A program made the position numbers and the translations under genes. From NCBI GenBank assembly GCA_002189035.1, contig NEEC01000014.1, forward strand, positions 2,482,501 to 2,546,500: a stretch of DNA of 64,000 bases, written 5' to 3'. Under the pieces are notes generated by a model, which saw nothing but the letters and a program-made list of their open reading frames with translations, was not told the DNA's origin and did not search any database. The stretch is from Utricularia gibba. Lineage: Eukaryota; Streptophyta; Magnoliopsida; Lamiales; Lentibulariaceae. How positions within the stretch are numbered: position 1 is the first letter of the stretch; every line of letters starts with the position of its first letter. Of this stretch, positions 21,798-36,320 are shown piece by piece.

Positions 21798-22760
21798 TTT
21801 TGTGTAACTTATATTTGTGTTTTTTAGTATCTAATTAAATGGGTTTTGCAATCTTTTTATCTCATTTTTACTATGTTTTTTGAAAAATTTTATATTTTTC
21901 ATAACACTTTGATTTTTTGAAAGGGAAAATGTGTTTTGTTATTTTTCAGGATAATTTTGGAATAGTTTGAAAGATTTTCAAGTTGTAGGCAAAGATTCGG
22001 TCTATCCAAATGAAAATTCAATCAAAAATTTTCGAATAAGATAAGATTCGCATCATATTTTAGAAAATTTGGATGTTATCCTAGAAGATCTGTATCAAAT
22101 CTTAAAAAATTCGGATATAAAATTTGATGTGAGTCCATCAAAAGAGCCTGACAAGTCCCAACCATTATATAAAGATCCAAACGCGAAGATCGAAGTAGTC
22201 GGCGATCAGAGAGTCAGTTTAGGGTTTAGAGTCGAATGTAGTATGTTTTGGATTTCTTTCCTTTCGTTTTTCATGAAATTTTGTTGTTTACAGTCGAACA
22301 TGCACATGTGAGCGCTTGCGGCTAGGAATCTGCGGTGAAACTTTGCTTGCGCAAGTCTTGTGCGTGTGACTGACTTACTATGTTTTTCAACATTTAATTT
22401 GAGGTTTGATTCTATTTTTTACAACGTTTTTTTACCAACGTGATTTTTAGTATCATATAACCCTAAGGAAGTGTGGGAGAATCAAAGGTTGGGCTCAAAC
22501 ATCTAAAGAGAATGACTCACTCTGATATTATTGGTAAGCCATATTCTGTCTAATTTGTATGCAAGATGAGAGGTGTAAGAGTTAGATTTGGGTGTGGGAA
22601 AAATATGGGTTATCACAAGAGATTAAATGATTCTTGTGGCATAATTGATTCCATAATCCCACAAAACAAAGGACAGTACTATAACGATCAATGAGTATCA
22701 CTATTTTAGAATAACACCCCTAAAACTTGTGCAAACAGATCAATCTTCAAGATTTGTAGA
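21798..22760 (+). repeat. Diverged LTR-like dispersed repeat, copy A
   Basis: This stretch matches the reverse complement of about 41600-42560 from end to end, with many substitutions and small indels. The best-kept parts are GATTTTGTGT near 21798, ATCTGCGGTGAAAC at 22330, GCTTGCGCAAGTC at 22344, GAGGTTTGATTCT at 22402, AGAATCAAAGGTTGG at 22479, GTTAGATTTGGGTGTGGG at 22581 and ATTCCATAATCCCACAAAAC at 22648. A TATA-like motif (TATATAAAG at about 22167) upstream of the conserved block suggests an LTR with promoter and R region, but no TG...CA ends, target-site duplication or retrotransposon genes were found. The short ORFs inside are not genes. Confidence 0.7.
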
Positions 22761-23218
22761 CATGAAAGATGATTTTTAAGGTGTATCTTAGATTAAATGT
22801 CATTTTTCAAATTGTTTTTAAATCAAAATCTTTATTTTTTTTTTAGTTTTTTAAAGTTTTTGTTTGAAAATAAAATGCTAATAATAATTTAATATAAATA
22901 CAATTTTATTTTATTATTTCGATGTTTTTCATGTATTTACAGATTCATCAATATCTTTTTAGTTAAATATGGAAACTTCATTTTGGATTTTTGAGAATGA
23001 TAATTAATATACAAAATGATTTCAAATATATATTTAGATAAATAGGGATTATTTTTGGTGGTTACTATTGTTATGTATGTCGTTTTCAGGTTGTGAAGCT
23101 GAGGATATGCGTCGAGATTTTGGACTTTTCTACTTAAAAGGCACGCGACGTACCGCAAGGGCGAGGCAGGCTCTATAAATAATTTGACAGAAAGATCAGC
23201 ATCTTTAGTTGAACCCTA
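22761..23218. other. Promoter region of cystathionine gamma-synthase
   Basis: AT-rich spacer leading to the TATA box of CGS. Nothing else is recognised. Confidence 0.4.
23174..23181 (+). promoter_or_regulatory. Candidate TATA box of CGS
   Basis: TATAAATA lies only 38 bp upstream of the CGS ATG. If used, the leader would be about 10-15 nt, so either the leader is very short or transcription starts elsewhere. Confidence 0.45.
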
Positions 23219-26092
<2,874 letters not shown>

Positions 26093-26494
26093 CAGCCATG
26101 GGGGTTCTGAATTACAGGTCCCTGGATTGCTCGCTCTCCTGGAATCCTCCCCATTTATCTAGTTCGTTGATATGCTGAACATGACTTTGGAAATAATTCA
26201 TTATTAAACATTTTGCTGCGAAATTTTATGAAATTGCATTACTAATTTTCACTCAGCTCGGTGACCAAGGAATTTGACTCCATTTTCAGTGCTAAACAGG
26301 AAATTTGTTCTTGAAACCGGAGAGTCCCATTTTATTAGTACTGATAAGAAGAGAGATTCAACAGACTGGAAGCAGAAGGGCGGGGAGTCCAACAAGCAAA
26401 CACAGGGGCCAGACGCGGCATTTTATTCTTCGACATCAAGGAAAGCCAAACCCCCACAGACGAGGCCAGGTGGGGGAGAGGGGCTCAGCCCTGC
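26093..26494. other. Convergent 3' flanks of CGS and the YG-repeat gene
   Basis: The 3' UTRs of two genes that face each other. No gene seen. Confidence 0.4.
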
Positions 26495-27635
26495 TCAGTC
26501 ATCATAATGCTTGCGGTGGTGGTGATGCCTGCGGCGATTCTTCTCCTCGTCTTCTTCATCATCATCATCATCGTCATTGTCTCCCTGCAATGCAAAGGCA
26601 AGTACAGTTTGATTATTGTCTCGGCGGTGACAAAGAGATTTAAAAAGAAGGATCGGCTAAGCTGGTCACATATTTCTTGCGGTGATAGCCCTCCTCCTCA
26701 TCGTCGTCGCGCTTTCCTTCACAGCGAGGCTTCCTGTAATCCTCTTCCTCGGATCTCCCATAGCTTGGCCTCTCATACTCTGCCGCTGCTACTGTCTGAC
26801 GGTAACCGGCACGCCCGTAGTTTGATGATATCTCCTCCCTGTTATATTCGCCGTACCCGCCGGAACCAAATCCCTCTTCACCAGCATCAGCTCTGGGGTA
26901 ATTGCTCTTTCGGCCATAGCCATAACCGCCGTACTCCTCAGAACTCGGTCTCTCGTATTCAGAGACAGGAGGCTGCTGTTGGTATTCGGGGCCTCTCCCG
27001 TATCCATACCCGGATCCATACTCAGAACCGGGTTGCTGTTGGTAGTCGGGACGCCGACCGTACTCAGATCCAGATCCGTATTCTGAAGGAGGTGGTTGTT
27101 CGTATTCGGGTCTCCTTCCATACCCGGATTCCTGCCTCTTCCCACCATACTCCGATTCTTGATCTGGAAAATCTGGCTTCCGTCCGTATCCAGATCCATA
27201 ATCCGGATCGGGATAGGACTCGCCGTACTGAGGCTTCCGACCGTATTCAGATCCACCGCCCCCAACGTAATCACTCTCTCCACCATAGCCACCACCAGGG
27301 CGAATCCGCTCTCCATAACCGGGCTCAGGGGCTCCGTAAGACTGCGGGCCAGGGCGCGGCTTGGGACGGGCATAGCTTTGGTACTCATCGTCCAGAGCAG
27401 CCTGATCCGCGTAGGCGGAAGGTTCGCAGCCGGAATCGTACTGCGGACGATCAAGGTCGTAGTCATCAGACCCGGCGGAGAAGCTTCTCGGGTAACAAGT
27501 TTCCTCAGATGGAGGAAGAGGACGGCCGTAGGTCAGAGTGATGTCGTAGCCGCCGCCGTAAGGGGTGGCATCGTACTCCTCGAAGTCGTCGACATCGTCA
27601 TCGGCGGCATGGTGACCCTTCGGAAAGTAAGACAT
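26495..27635 (-). CDS. PLDRP1-like Tyr/Gly-repeat protein (At5g39570 type)
   Basis: 351 residues in two exons (26670-27635 and 26495-26584, joined in phase 0 across an 85-bp intron). The N-terminus MSYFPKGHHAADDDVDDFEE is followed by ATPYGGGYDITLTYGRPLPP and SEETCYP, which I recognise from the Arabidopsis At5g39570 protein (PLDRP1, a phospholipase-D-regulated, phosphatidic-acid- and RNA-associated protein). The middle, about residues 100-300, is disordered and repeats units such as SEYGSG, YGRRPDY and QQQP. The C-terminus is acidic then His/Arg-rich (GDNDDDDDEEDEEKN, RRRHHHHRKHYDD). It has no membrane segment or catalytic motif. The family match rests on the N-terminal block. The very large ORFs on the opposite strand here are shadows. 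Confidence 0.8.
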
Positions 27636-28583
27636 TGTCGTCCGGTGATGAGATCGGAAATCTCAAATCTGCGAATTGAACCGAGAGAAGCTCCGGATCT
27701 CACGACTTCGGCTTTTATTACATCACCGACCCGAGTGAAGCGGAGACTTTCCGATCCAAACTGTGCTCCTTATTGGGCCGGCTCATTGACCCTTCTGATT
27801 TCATGGATCACGCCTAAATAATGACAACTCCATACATCTACATTATTTCAATATTTATCTTATTTCTATATTATTTTATATATATATTAAATATTTCACC
27901 ACTTTATCTTTAATAATCACCAGTTTTTCATCAATGATTAACTTGATTTTTCACCTAAAGAAATTTCACCAAAAAAATTCATATCATTTTCACCACACAA
28001 TCTCCATCAATAAAGATAAAAATGTTATCATGGAATTGGAGTTGATATAGAGTTTTTCATTTATTTCTCCATGTGTTTAGAACACCGATTTGATTTCCCT
28101 AAATACATTCTTGTTATAATCGCTCATAATTAACATCATTGTTTTAGAAAAAAGAGATTCATATCCAATGTAACTATCCACATTTTTTATATGATATTAT
28201 CCATTTCATTAGAACACCCAATCCAATGTAACTATTCATTCTTTTTATATACAATATTATTTATTTAGTAATCTAATTATTATGATTTTACTTTTTTTTA
28301 ATATAAGCTCTCCCCCTCCTTTATTCATAATTTATGTAAGATTTATCTAAAATAGTTACACTTTTCTTTGGGTTGGATCACTTTAGTTTTTGTAGGCTGT
28401 TCATTAATCAAACTTACTTCCAATAGTTCTAACTTTTCTAATCTTACTTTATTTTCCTCAGAGAATGTATCTTTATCAATACAATCATGAACACAAGTTT
28501 TTTTTTTTTTTCTATCTTACATGAGAAATGCAGAGCCCACAGTCCCTGTGCAGTTCAGTTTATTGGAACAAGGAGCGGAATCT
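27636..28583. other. AT-rich spacer between the YG-repeat gene and CNGC2
   Basis: Promoter of the YG-repeat gene, then AT-rich sequence with an imperfect 58-bp tandem repeat (separate entry) and a T-run near 28500-28510. No gene seen. Confidence 0.4.
28163..28280. repeat. Imperfect tandem repeat, two units of about 58 bp
   Basis: ATCCAATGTAACTAT starts at 28163 and again at 28221. Both copies are followed by similar CATT...TTTTTATAT...ATATTAT sequence. Confidence 0.65.
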
Positions 28584-30963
28584 TTAGTCGAGATGATCAT
28601 GCGGTCGGATGGACATGAAGAAGGCGGCGTACTTCCTCAGCCGGGTGTCGTCCTCCCCAACCCATCACGGCTTCTCCGGGCATGCCGCCTCCTCCAGGCC
28701 ATTTGAATGTTAACGGCTGCCCAAGTCCGCCATTTGGAAGAGTAGTACCGAGTGGCTCTCCTCACCCTCTCATTAGCAAATTTGTAGCGGAACTGGTCGG
28801 TTATGTAGCGCAGATCATCCGCGTCCAGTCCGTAAGCTTCCGTCGACTCCACGCAGGTGTATGTCGCCGACGACGAAGGTAGGCGATCGGCGAAGTGGTG
28901 TCGGAGGCACCATGAGAAGAGCTCGTCCCCGAAGAACCCACCGGGCTCGAGGGAGCTTGTCGCCACACTTCCCCGCGTCAACCTCTGGCTGCTCTGCACC
29001 CGGCCTTGAACGATGAACACGATTCGTTGCACAAGATCTCCTTCCCGGATGATCTGTTTCGGAATCATATATTATGATTATGGGGGTCTGCTGGAAGATG
29101 TGGGATGTTTTACCTTTTCGCCTTGGGAGAAAAGCAAAGGCTTGACACGGTCGCATATGTTGTCAAGGATGCGATCATCCAAGCTATGAAACAATGGCAC
29201 CTGCAAGTACAATGTGGCCGGCGATGTCAGCCTCCGCCGTGCTCTGCTACACTGCCAGAACGGAGAGGGAGAGACTCGTACCTTTTTTATGAGATCGAGA
29301 CAGAGGAAGCGCTTGATGTCACGGCGAAGTCCATCGGGGAAATCCTTAATGAGCTCAGTCTCATCATCGCAGCCCATAGCTGCCCACCTCCGCCGCTCGT
29401 AGAGGCGGACTCGCCGTCTCAACGGCGATGGAAGCTGCCTCCTGCGCATCCACCTCTCCATATCTCTGCATCTGAGTTGTATTTTTCTCTTCTTTGCCAT
29501 GACCGCGTGAAGGAAAACCTGAATGTTTCCGATCAGGAGAGTGAAGAGCATCATACCGCTGAGTACAGCGCAGATGCTGAACAGCACTTCAAGCAGCTCA
29601 CTCGTCGGCTCCAAGTCATTCCCAAAAGTACTGCAAATGGAAAGAATCGATTTTGATGGGAACCCGAGAGAGCCAAATAGGAATGATGAACCTGCTTTCA
29701 CCTTAAAGTCATCAATCCCCAGAAAATGGGATACAGAATCTTCACTGCTGTAGATTTGCTGGACACAACAGGAAGAGCCCATTTGAAGATTCCGTAACGA
29801 AACGGGCCATTTACATCAAAGCACGAGGATTTCAGAACTGGGAAACTGGTATGCGGACCGCAGGAAGCACTAAGCCTCTGTGACGCTGATAAACGAGATG
29901 ACAGATTGCAGTCACTGGTTCCGCTGCACTGCCGCTGCAAACACGACGCCACTCTGTGTATCGCTAGAACATACCAACATCCTCCGGCAACCTTAAACAA
30001 CAACAAAAAAAAAAAAAACAAGGTGAACAGAGGGAATTGATTTTGGTGATCTGAGAGGAAGATGGATTACGTGGGAAGCGATGAAGTAGGCGATGAGATT
30101 GAGGGCGAATCCCCACCAGAGTGTGCCGAAAAGGTATCCAGTGACCTTCTGCATTCTTTTCATTAAGCAAATGCAGTGATAGATTTTGGGGAGGAACTGG
30201 AACCAGAAGACGAGTAGAAGAACGGTGATCATCAGTTTTACTCGGCCTTCACCTATCAATCTTGGAACTACTACCCAGAATACAATCTGTGAGACATGGA
30301 TTGTCAGTGTGAAGCAGGGAAGGAAACTGTGAAATTCGATTTGAAGGGTACCTGCGGCAGGGGGAGAATGACGAAAACATCGAACCAGAAGAGCTTCAGG
30401 GAGCGGAGATAGTGGAGCGCGATGGCGCGTGGATCCCAAACAAGCTTCCCACACCCAACAACGAGGGATTCCCTCGAGACATACGCCAGCCGGAACTGTA
30501 GCCGGAGGTGGAAAATATGGACGGCGTCGACGAAGGTACGCGTCACCGTCATCGCCACGGCCATGGCGAAATTGACAGTAAGACACGGAGACCCCCCGCG
30601 TCCGATTGACAGGGAGTAGAAAATTAAGGAATCCAGCGCCAAGGCTACTCCACGGGCGAGCAAAAACACCCTGTTCCATAACTGCACGCGCTTGCACCGG
30701 GGGTCCAGAACAACTCCACTGCCACCATTCTTCTTCGCCGCTCCGCCACGGCTCACCGCAGCCGGGCGATTTTTGATCGGAATCAAGGAGGAACCGGCGG
30801 TGGCCTCCCACTCTGGCTGGTGCGCCTTGTCGCAGCTGGTGGAATGGAAACTCGGGACCCCCACTTTAGTACAGGCGTAGCATTCGCCGCCGTCATCTTT
30901 TCCGTTCTCCAACCCGATCCGGAACACCCGAAACCACCTAGAATATTCCGCCATTCTCTCCAT
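28584..30963 (-). CDS. CNGC2: Cyclic nucleotide-gated ion channel 2 (CNGC2/DND1), one frame break
   Basis: Plasma-membrane Ca2+-permeable cation channel used in immune and developmental calcium signalling. Six exons (minus): 30352-30963, 30071-30286, 29702-29991, 29282-29630, 29114-29200, 28584-29053; about 674 residues. CNGC2 hallmarks: CYACTKVGVPSFHSTSCD, AYVSRESLVVGCGKLVWDPR, FWFDVFVILPLPQ, FLPKIYHCICLMKRMQKVTGY and WWGFALNLIAYFIASHVAGGC. The pore is LMTLSTFGNDLEPTSE; S6 follows, then VFLHAVMAKKRK, the cyclic-nucleotide-binding domain (IIREGDLVQRIVFIVQGRV, LEPGGFFGDELFSWCL) and an IQ motif (NIQMAWRRR). The pore triplet reads G-N-D, against A-N-D in Arabidopsis CNGC2. The last segment (RKYAAFFMSIRPHDHLD) is in another frame; one base missing at the C4 run 28655-28658 (plus letters) explains this and makes the length a multiple of three. 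Confidence 0.94.
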
Positions 30964-31502
30964 TTCTCCCTCCTCAACCGAACATTTTCAAAATCGCAAT
31001 CTATTGAAAGGGATCCGGAACTCAGATGGGCTCCGATCAGAAGAAGGAGAGCAGCAGCAGCTTGAACACTCGTTCGTGCTGCAGAAGGACACGTTCAAAA
31101 GGACAGCAGTTTCCACATGTATTTTCGTCCCATATGAAATGATTAATTTGCATACCTTCCATTTTGGGCCGTTCATCACAAGCCACACACACAGCACCAC
31201 CGCCCAGATTAATTATCAAATTATTTGAAAAGATGATAAAAATGATCAATTTCAATATTAATAATAGAACAGAAAATATGTTCATTTCATGAGTGATTGT
31301 GATTGAGCACTTGAATAATGATCCACGAACTCAATTTAGTATGAGATGAATTAGAAATCTGATCATGCCTTAGATATTGTATGAAAAAAATAATCATTTA
31401 TAATGTAAATTTTTTAATTTAATGTGTGACATAAAATGTACACATCGTCATTTTTGTAAATGATTCATATAGTATGACATTTAAGTCAATATTTCATATG
31501 GG
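30964..31502. other. CNGC2 promoter region up to the copia insertion
   Basis: About 540 bp, AT-rich towards the right. It ends at the 5' LTR, so the element's left boundary lies about 0.5 kb upstream of the CNGC2 start codon. Confidence 0.45.
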
Positions 31503-31925
31503 TGATGTGATGATTGAAGAAACAAAAAAGAAGATTTCATAATTATATGAGGACATCTAAGCTTAACAACCATGCATAAGGAACGAAAAATCCCTAAGAG
31601 TTCATTGAAGAAACCGATTTGGGGTTTATTGTCATGGGTCCACTGCTAATCAACACCCATCTGAGGTCCTCCTCTACTAAGAGTTCAATACAAGACGTCG
31701 TCCCAAGTAGCCCAAGCCCAATCGACGCATTAAGCCAGATCATTGTAATTTGCAAGATAAAGACAAGCTACCAGACACTTCTAAACAACCAACAACTATC
31801 TTTTACAGCTATAAATACCTGTTGTTGTACAAATCAAATAACAATGATTCAGCCAATTTGAATATTTTTCACAACATTTTACAAAGTTTCAAAGTTTTTC
31901 CACCTCGTTCCATATTGTTCTTACA
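31503..31925 (+). repeat. 5' LTR of the copia element
   Basis: Starts TGATGTGATG and ends CTTACA. It contains GAGGTCCTCCTCTAC, AAGAGTTCAATACAAGAC and AGCCCAAGCCCAATC, shared with the right LTR, and a TATA box (TATAAATA, 31810-31817). Confidence 0.88.
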
Positions 31926-32770
31926 TGGTGAACCCGATATAAACGACCTTGACATTCAATCTTCTCAGAAATCAACTTCAACTCTCTTCAAAGGACATCT
32001 AATTGAAAATGAACGATTTGTGGTCAGTGATATCTTCAAATGATAACCCTACATAAAAGGAAATCAAGCAAAAGGATGAGCACACAAAAGGGTCAAATAC
32101 GTGCTAGATAAATACCTATCTGAAGATGTCTTCAACAATGTAATGAAAATCAAAGAAGCTAAGAAGGTATGAGACAAGCTCAAGGAACTTTATGGTGAGG
32201 ATGCAGAAGTAAAAGAGAATCAAATCCAACGCCAATAGGAGACATTCAATCATCTCAAATTCACTCCAAGTATGAGCATTGCTCAATTTTCTAACATACT
32301 TACTAAAGTGGTTATCGAGGTGCAAACACTAGGAGAACCTGTGGAGGATCGCTGAATTAAGTCTAAGATATTGACATCTCTTCTCCATTTATTCGCATCT
32401 ATTGTGACTGCATTGAGTGTAAGTGGGATTCACTTCATTTCCAACAAGAAACTCCTCAAAGCCTAAGTCAATTAGAAGATAAATCTGGACAATTATATAA
32501 TCAAGATTCAACTTTTGAGGTAACAACATATCTTAGATGGCAACCTACTGTCTCTAATGCCACCTCTCTATTAAAGGACTCTATTTTTCAACTATCTAAG
32601 ACATACAATATGAACACTCAAGCTCCCTGCCCTACTACAATAAAAAAAATCATCAGTCGAATAATTGTTTTTGGCATCTTGAAGCTACTTGTTCATATTG
32701 CAATCTCAAAGATCATGTTGAACGTGTTGGTCCCTTAAAGAAATTCCATGCTCTAGGAGGAATACTACCC
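31926..32770 (+). pseudogene. Copia gag remnant
   Basis: Broken reading frames give gag-like pieces, for example KEAKKVWDKLKELYGEDAEV-type sequence around 32145-32210 and FNHLKFTPSMSIAQFSNIL around 32250, and then a CCHC-like knuckle (CSYCNLKDHVER) at about 32695-32730. Several stops interrupt the frame. Confidence 0.7.
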
Positions 32771-32811
32771 ATCTAGTTAGTAAATTAGCCAACAAATTAA
32801 ATTATGTATGT

Positions 32812-35800
32812 GTGACTGTTGATCCGAATAAGACTACGGTTGAACTTCATACCTTGCGTCAAAACACATTGATTTCTTCCTCTGATCTTATGAAACAAAG
32901 CACATGGCTATTGGACAATGGATGCTCACATCATTTAACGAATGATTGCAGTATTTTTTCATTATTTAATCTCTCTTCAGACAAATATATTGTAATCGCA
33001 AATGGAAAGCATATACTAGTCATAGGACAAGGGATTATTTGTATCGAAACTTCTCAAAGACTCATCAATATCAACGATATCTACTATGTTCCAGAGATAT
33101 CTAACAATCTTATTAGTTGTGGCCAATTGGTGAAAAAAAGATTCAAAATAATCTTGGAAAACAATTCCTATTTAATCAAAGACCCGAATGCTAACATCAT
33201 ACTTACATTACCTATGGTGAATCAAATTTTTCCATTGGATTTCTTCTCTTCAGCTCAAATCTCAGATATTGTCTGCTCTACTTCTAAAATGTCACAACTA
33301 TGGCACAAGAGGTTAGGACATCACTACTATGACTCCACACTCTCGCTCAAGAGGAAAAACTTAGCCAAAGGAATACCTGAGCTGTTGTACCCAAAAGAAA
33401 TTTGTAGCATTTTCCAACAATGCAAGATGACTCGCAAATCGTTTCCTACTTCTAGCAAACATGCTGAAAATAAACTTTAGGTGGTCACCAATGATGTTTG
33501 TGGCCTGATGAACATACCTACAAAGGTTGGAAATAAATATTATGTCATTTTCATGGATGAGTTTACTAAATTCATATAGATATGTATGCTGGCGAGGAAA
33601 TTCAAAGTACTGAATTATTTCACTATGTTCAAATCCATTGCAGAAACACAAAGAAATTGCAAGATATTCATCTTGAGATCAATGGTGGCGAGTACACCAT
33701 CGTTGACTTAAAACATCTCTGCAAAACTCATAGAATGGTTCATCAATTTACAGTGCCCTATACAACTGAACAAAATGGTATTCGCGAAAGGAAAAATCGA
33801 ACCATATTGAATATAGCCAAATGTTTATTATAGGGAGAAAAATATGTGCTATATTTTTGGGGTGAAGCAGTAAACACTACCGTCTATCTCCTCAACATCT
33901 ACCCTGTAAAGGCAGTCCAAACTCAAAGTCTCCCTATGAATGATGGAATAATAAAATTCTTAATCTCGAATATCTCAGAATCTTTGACTCTTTATGCTAC
34001 ATTCATATACCAAAGGAGAAGAGCAAACTTGATGTTACCTCTAATGTGGGAATATTTCTAGGATATAGCAATACAAGTAAAGCATATTGAGTTCTAAACA
34101 TGAAGATTGAAAAGTTGCAACTCAGCAGAGACGTTACCTTTGATGAATCTAAAGGATGGGATTAGAAGTCAACAGAATATATGGATTCCAATAGCAATGG
34201 AACTAATAGTCCCAATACACATTTGTTATTTCCAGAAGAGGACTTATATGATCCACTTTCATCTTCAACTTAACCTCATGACTACACTTCCCTCATGTAG
34301 GTAATTAATGGTGCATCCCTATGTGTACAACAATAACCTACGAGCAATGATGAGTCTGACTTAAATGAATGTCATGTTACTTTAAGAGAAAATGAATCTC
34401 ATGACTCAGAACAACAAAACATATTACATATATATCCTGCTTCCTCCATGACTCAGAATGCTTCAAACACACTTCCCGTATAATTTTTAGACAACAGTCA
34501 TACATCAGATATCCTGATGGAAAGACCAGACTATTTAAGCCATGATAATCTTTCATTCTCTTCTGATGCTGATACAAGCGAAAGTGAACACTTGAGTACA
34601 AGTCTTCCACATGGCTTTGTTTCTTGACAAACATGCAAAGTCACTAACTCCTATAGATCAACAATATTGAATGATTATGAATCTGACGAAGAATATAGAC
34701 CACACTTTTACTAACATCTCTAGGTGATGTTATGGACTATCACAGTGATTCAAACGTTTCATTGATGAACTGCAACCATGGATGAAATTCTTTCTCGGTG
34801 CAATCTCACTCTAGAACCAGCTTACTGATGCTCTGCAAGAACCAAAGTGGCTGAAATCAATGGTTGATGAACTAAATTCAATACAAGATCATGAAGTTTG
34901 GGAATCCATTGAGAGATCAAAAAATTTGAAAGTCTTGGACTTGAAATAGATACGTAGAGTAAAGATTAACCCTGATGGAACGAAAAACATATTGAAATCA
35001 AGATTAGTACTCAAAGGTTACCTACATAAAATAGGTGTCGACTATTTTGAAATGTTTGCTCATGTAGCCTGCCTAGACCCTATCAAACTGATAAATGCAA
35101 TCGTAGCCACTAAAAAATGGAAGCTTCATCATCTAGATATCGAGTGTACCTTCTTGAATGGAGACCTACATGACAATATGTGTCAACCCCTCACGAGGAT
35201 TTTAGATCAAAGATGGAAGTAACAAAGTTCTAAAACTAGAGAAATCACTATATGGTTTCAAGTAAACTCCCAAAGAATGATATTCAACTATAGACACCTT
35301 TTTTATTATACAAAAGTACTTTAGAAGCAAAAATGATATTACTGTTTACATTCTAGAAAATCATCAAGGCAAAATTATTGTGTAAGTCTTTGTAGATGAT
35401 ATTCTTATGATTGAAGATAATTCTGATCTAATTGACTAACAAAAGAACCCGCAGAAGTAGAGATTCAATCTGATCGATCTTGGTTTAATGAGATACTTTT
35501 TGGGATTAGAGTTCTTCCAAGAGGAGGAATATATCTTCATATATCAGAAAAAATATACTATTGATTTAATCACAAGATATGGATATCTTAATGCAAAAGA
35601 AGCGTTGGTACCTCTCTCTCCAAATATCAAATTTAAACTGGAAAATATGAAAGATGAAGAACTATATCCTGAAAAAATATCAGCATCTCATTGACGCTCT
35701 CCTCTACCTCATGGCCACCAAACCGGACATTACTTTTGCGGTTTCCTTCCTATCTAGATTCATGTACAAATCACTCACTCACTGCACGTTGTGATATTGC

Positions 35801-36140
35801 CAAAAGAATACTTAAATACCTGAAATCCGCAACTGATGTGGGTTTATATTTCAAACGCGATACTAAATCTACCTTGCAAGGCTTTGTTGATTCTAATATC
35901 GTAGGTGATGAAGATAGCTGCTGCTCCACCACATGCTATTTGTTCAATCTAGGCACAATTGCCTTCTCCTAAAACAACAAAAAACAATCTATCATAGCGC
36001 AATCATCAGCAGAAGCAGAATATATGGCCATGGTAACAGCAGCAAATCATGCACAATGGTTATTGAAAATTTGTTAAAATTTACATATCAACATAAGTAA
36101 ACCGCTAATCCTCAAGATAGACAATAAATCTACTATAAGC
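32812..36140 (+). pseudogene. Copia pol remnant (protease, integrase, reverse transcriptase, RNase H)
   Basis: Protease active-site region reads WLLDNGCSHHL (about 32908), with N in place of the usual S of D-S-G. GAG-pre-integrase LWHKRLGHHYYDS follows at 33298, with a C-X4-C-type pair downstream. The integrase core and the gap to 34900 are broken by stops. Reverse transcriptase pieces include LVLKGYLHKIGVDYFEMFAH (34999-35060), KWKLHHLDIECTFLNGDLHD (35118-35175) and an FVDDILM box (35388). RNase H-like sequence ends with SIIAQSSAEAEYMAM (about 35990-36035). The remnant is not functional. Confidence 0.85.
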
Positions 36141-36320
36141 ATGATGTAAAATCTAGTGTTATTTGATCGAACGAAGCATATCAAGATTAAATATCATGTA
36201 CTGCATGACTATATCAAAGAGCGCTCTATCAAGCTAGAGTTACATACCACCAGATGATTAGTATGCATACATCCTCACAAAATGCTTATTCCCATCAAAT
36301 TTCTGCAAAATTTTAGTTAA

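Noticed and set aside
22069-22311. Plus-strand ORF within the LTR-like repeat
   Set aside because: It lies inside the diverged repeat and is not shared as a frame with copy B.
26507-27821. Very long open frames on the plus strand opposite the YG-repeat gene
   Set aside because: They are antisense shadows of a low-complexity codon pattern (TAC/GGN repeats), are Arg/His/Ile-rich and match no protein; the minus-strand gene has correct splice sites and a recognisable N-terminus.
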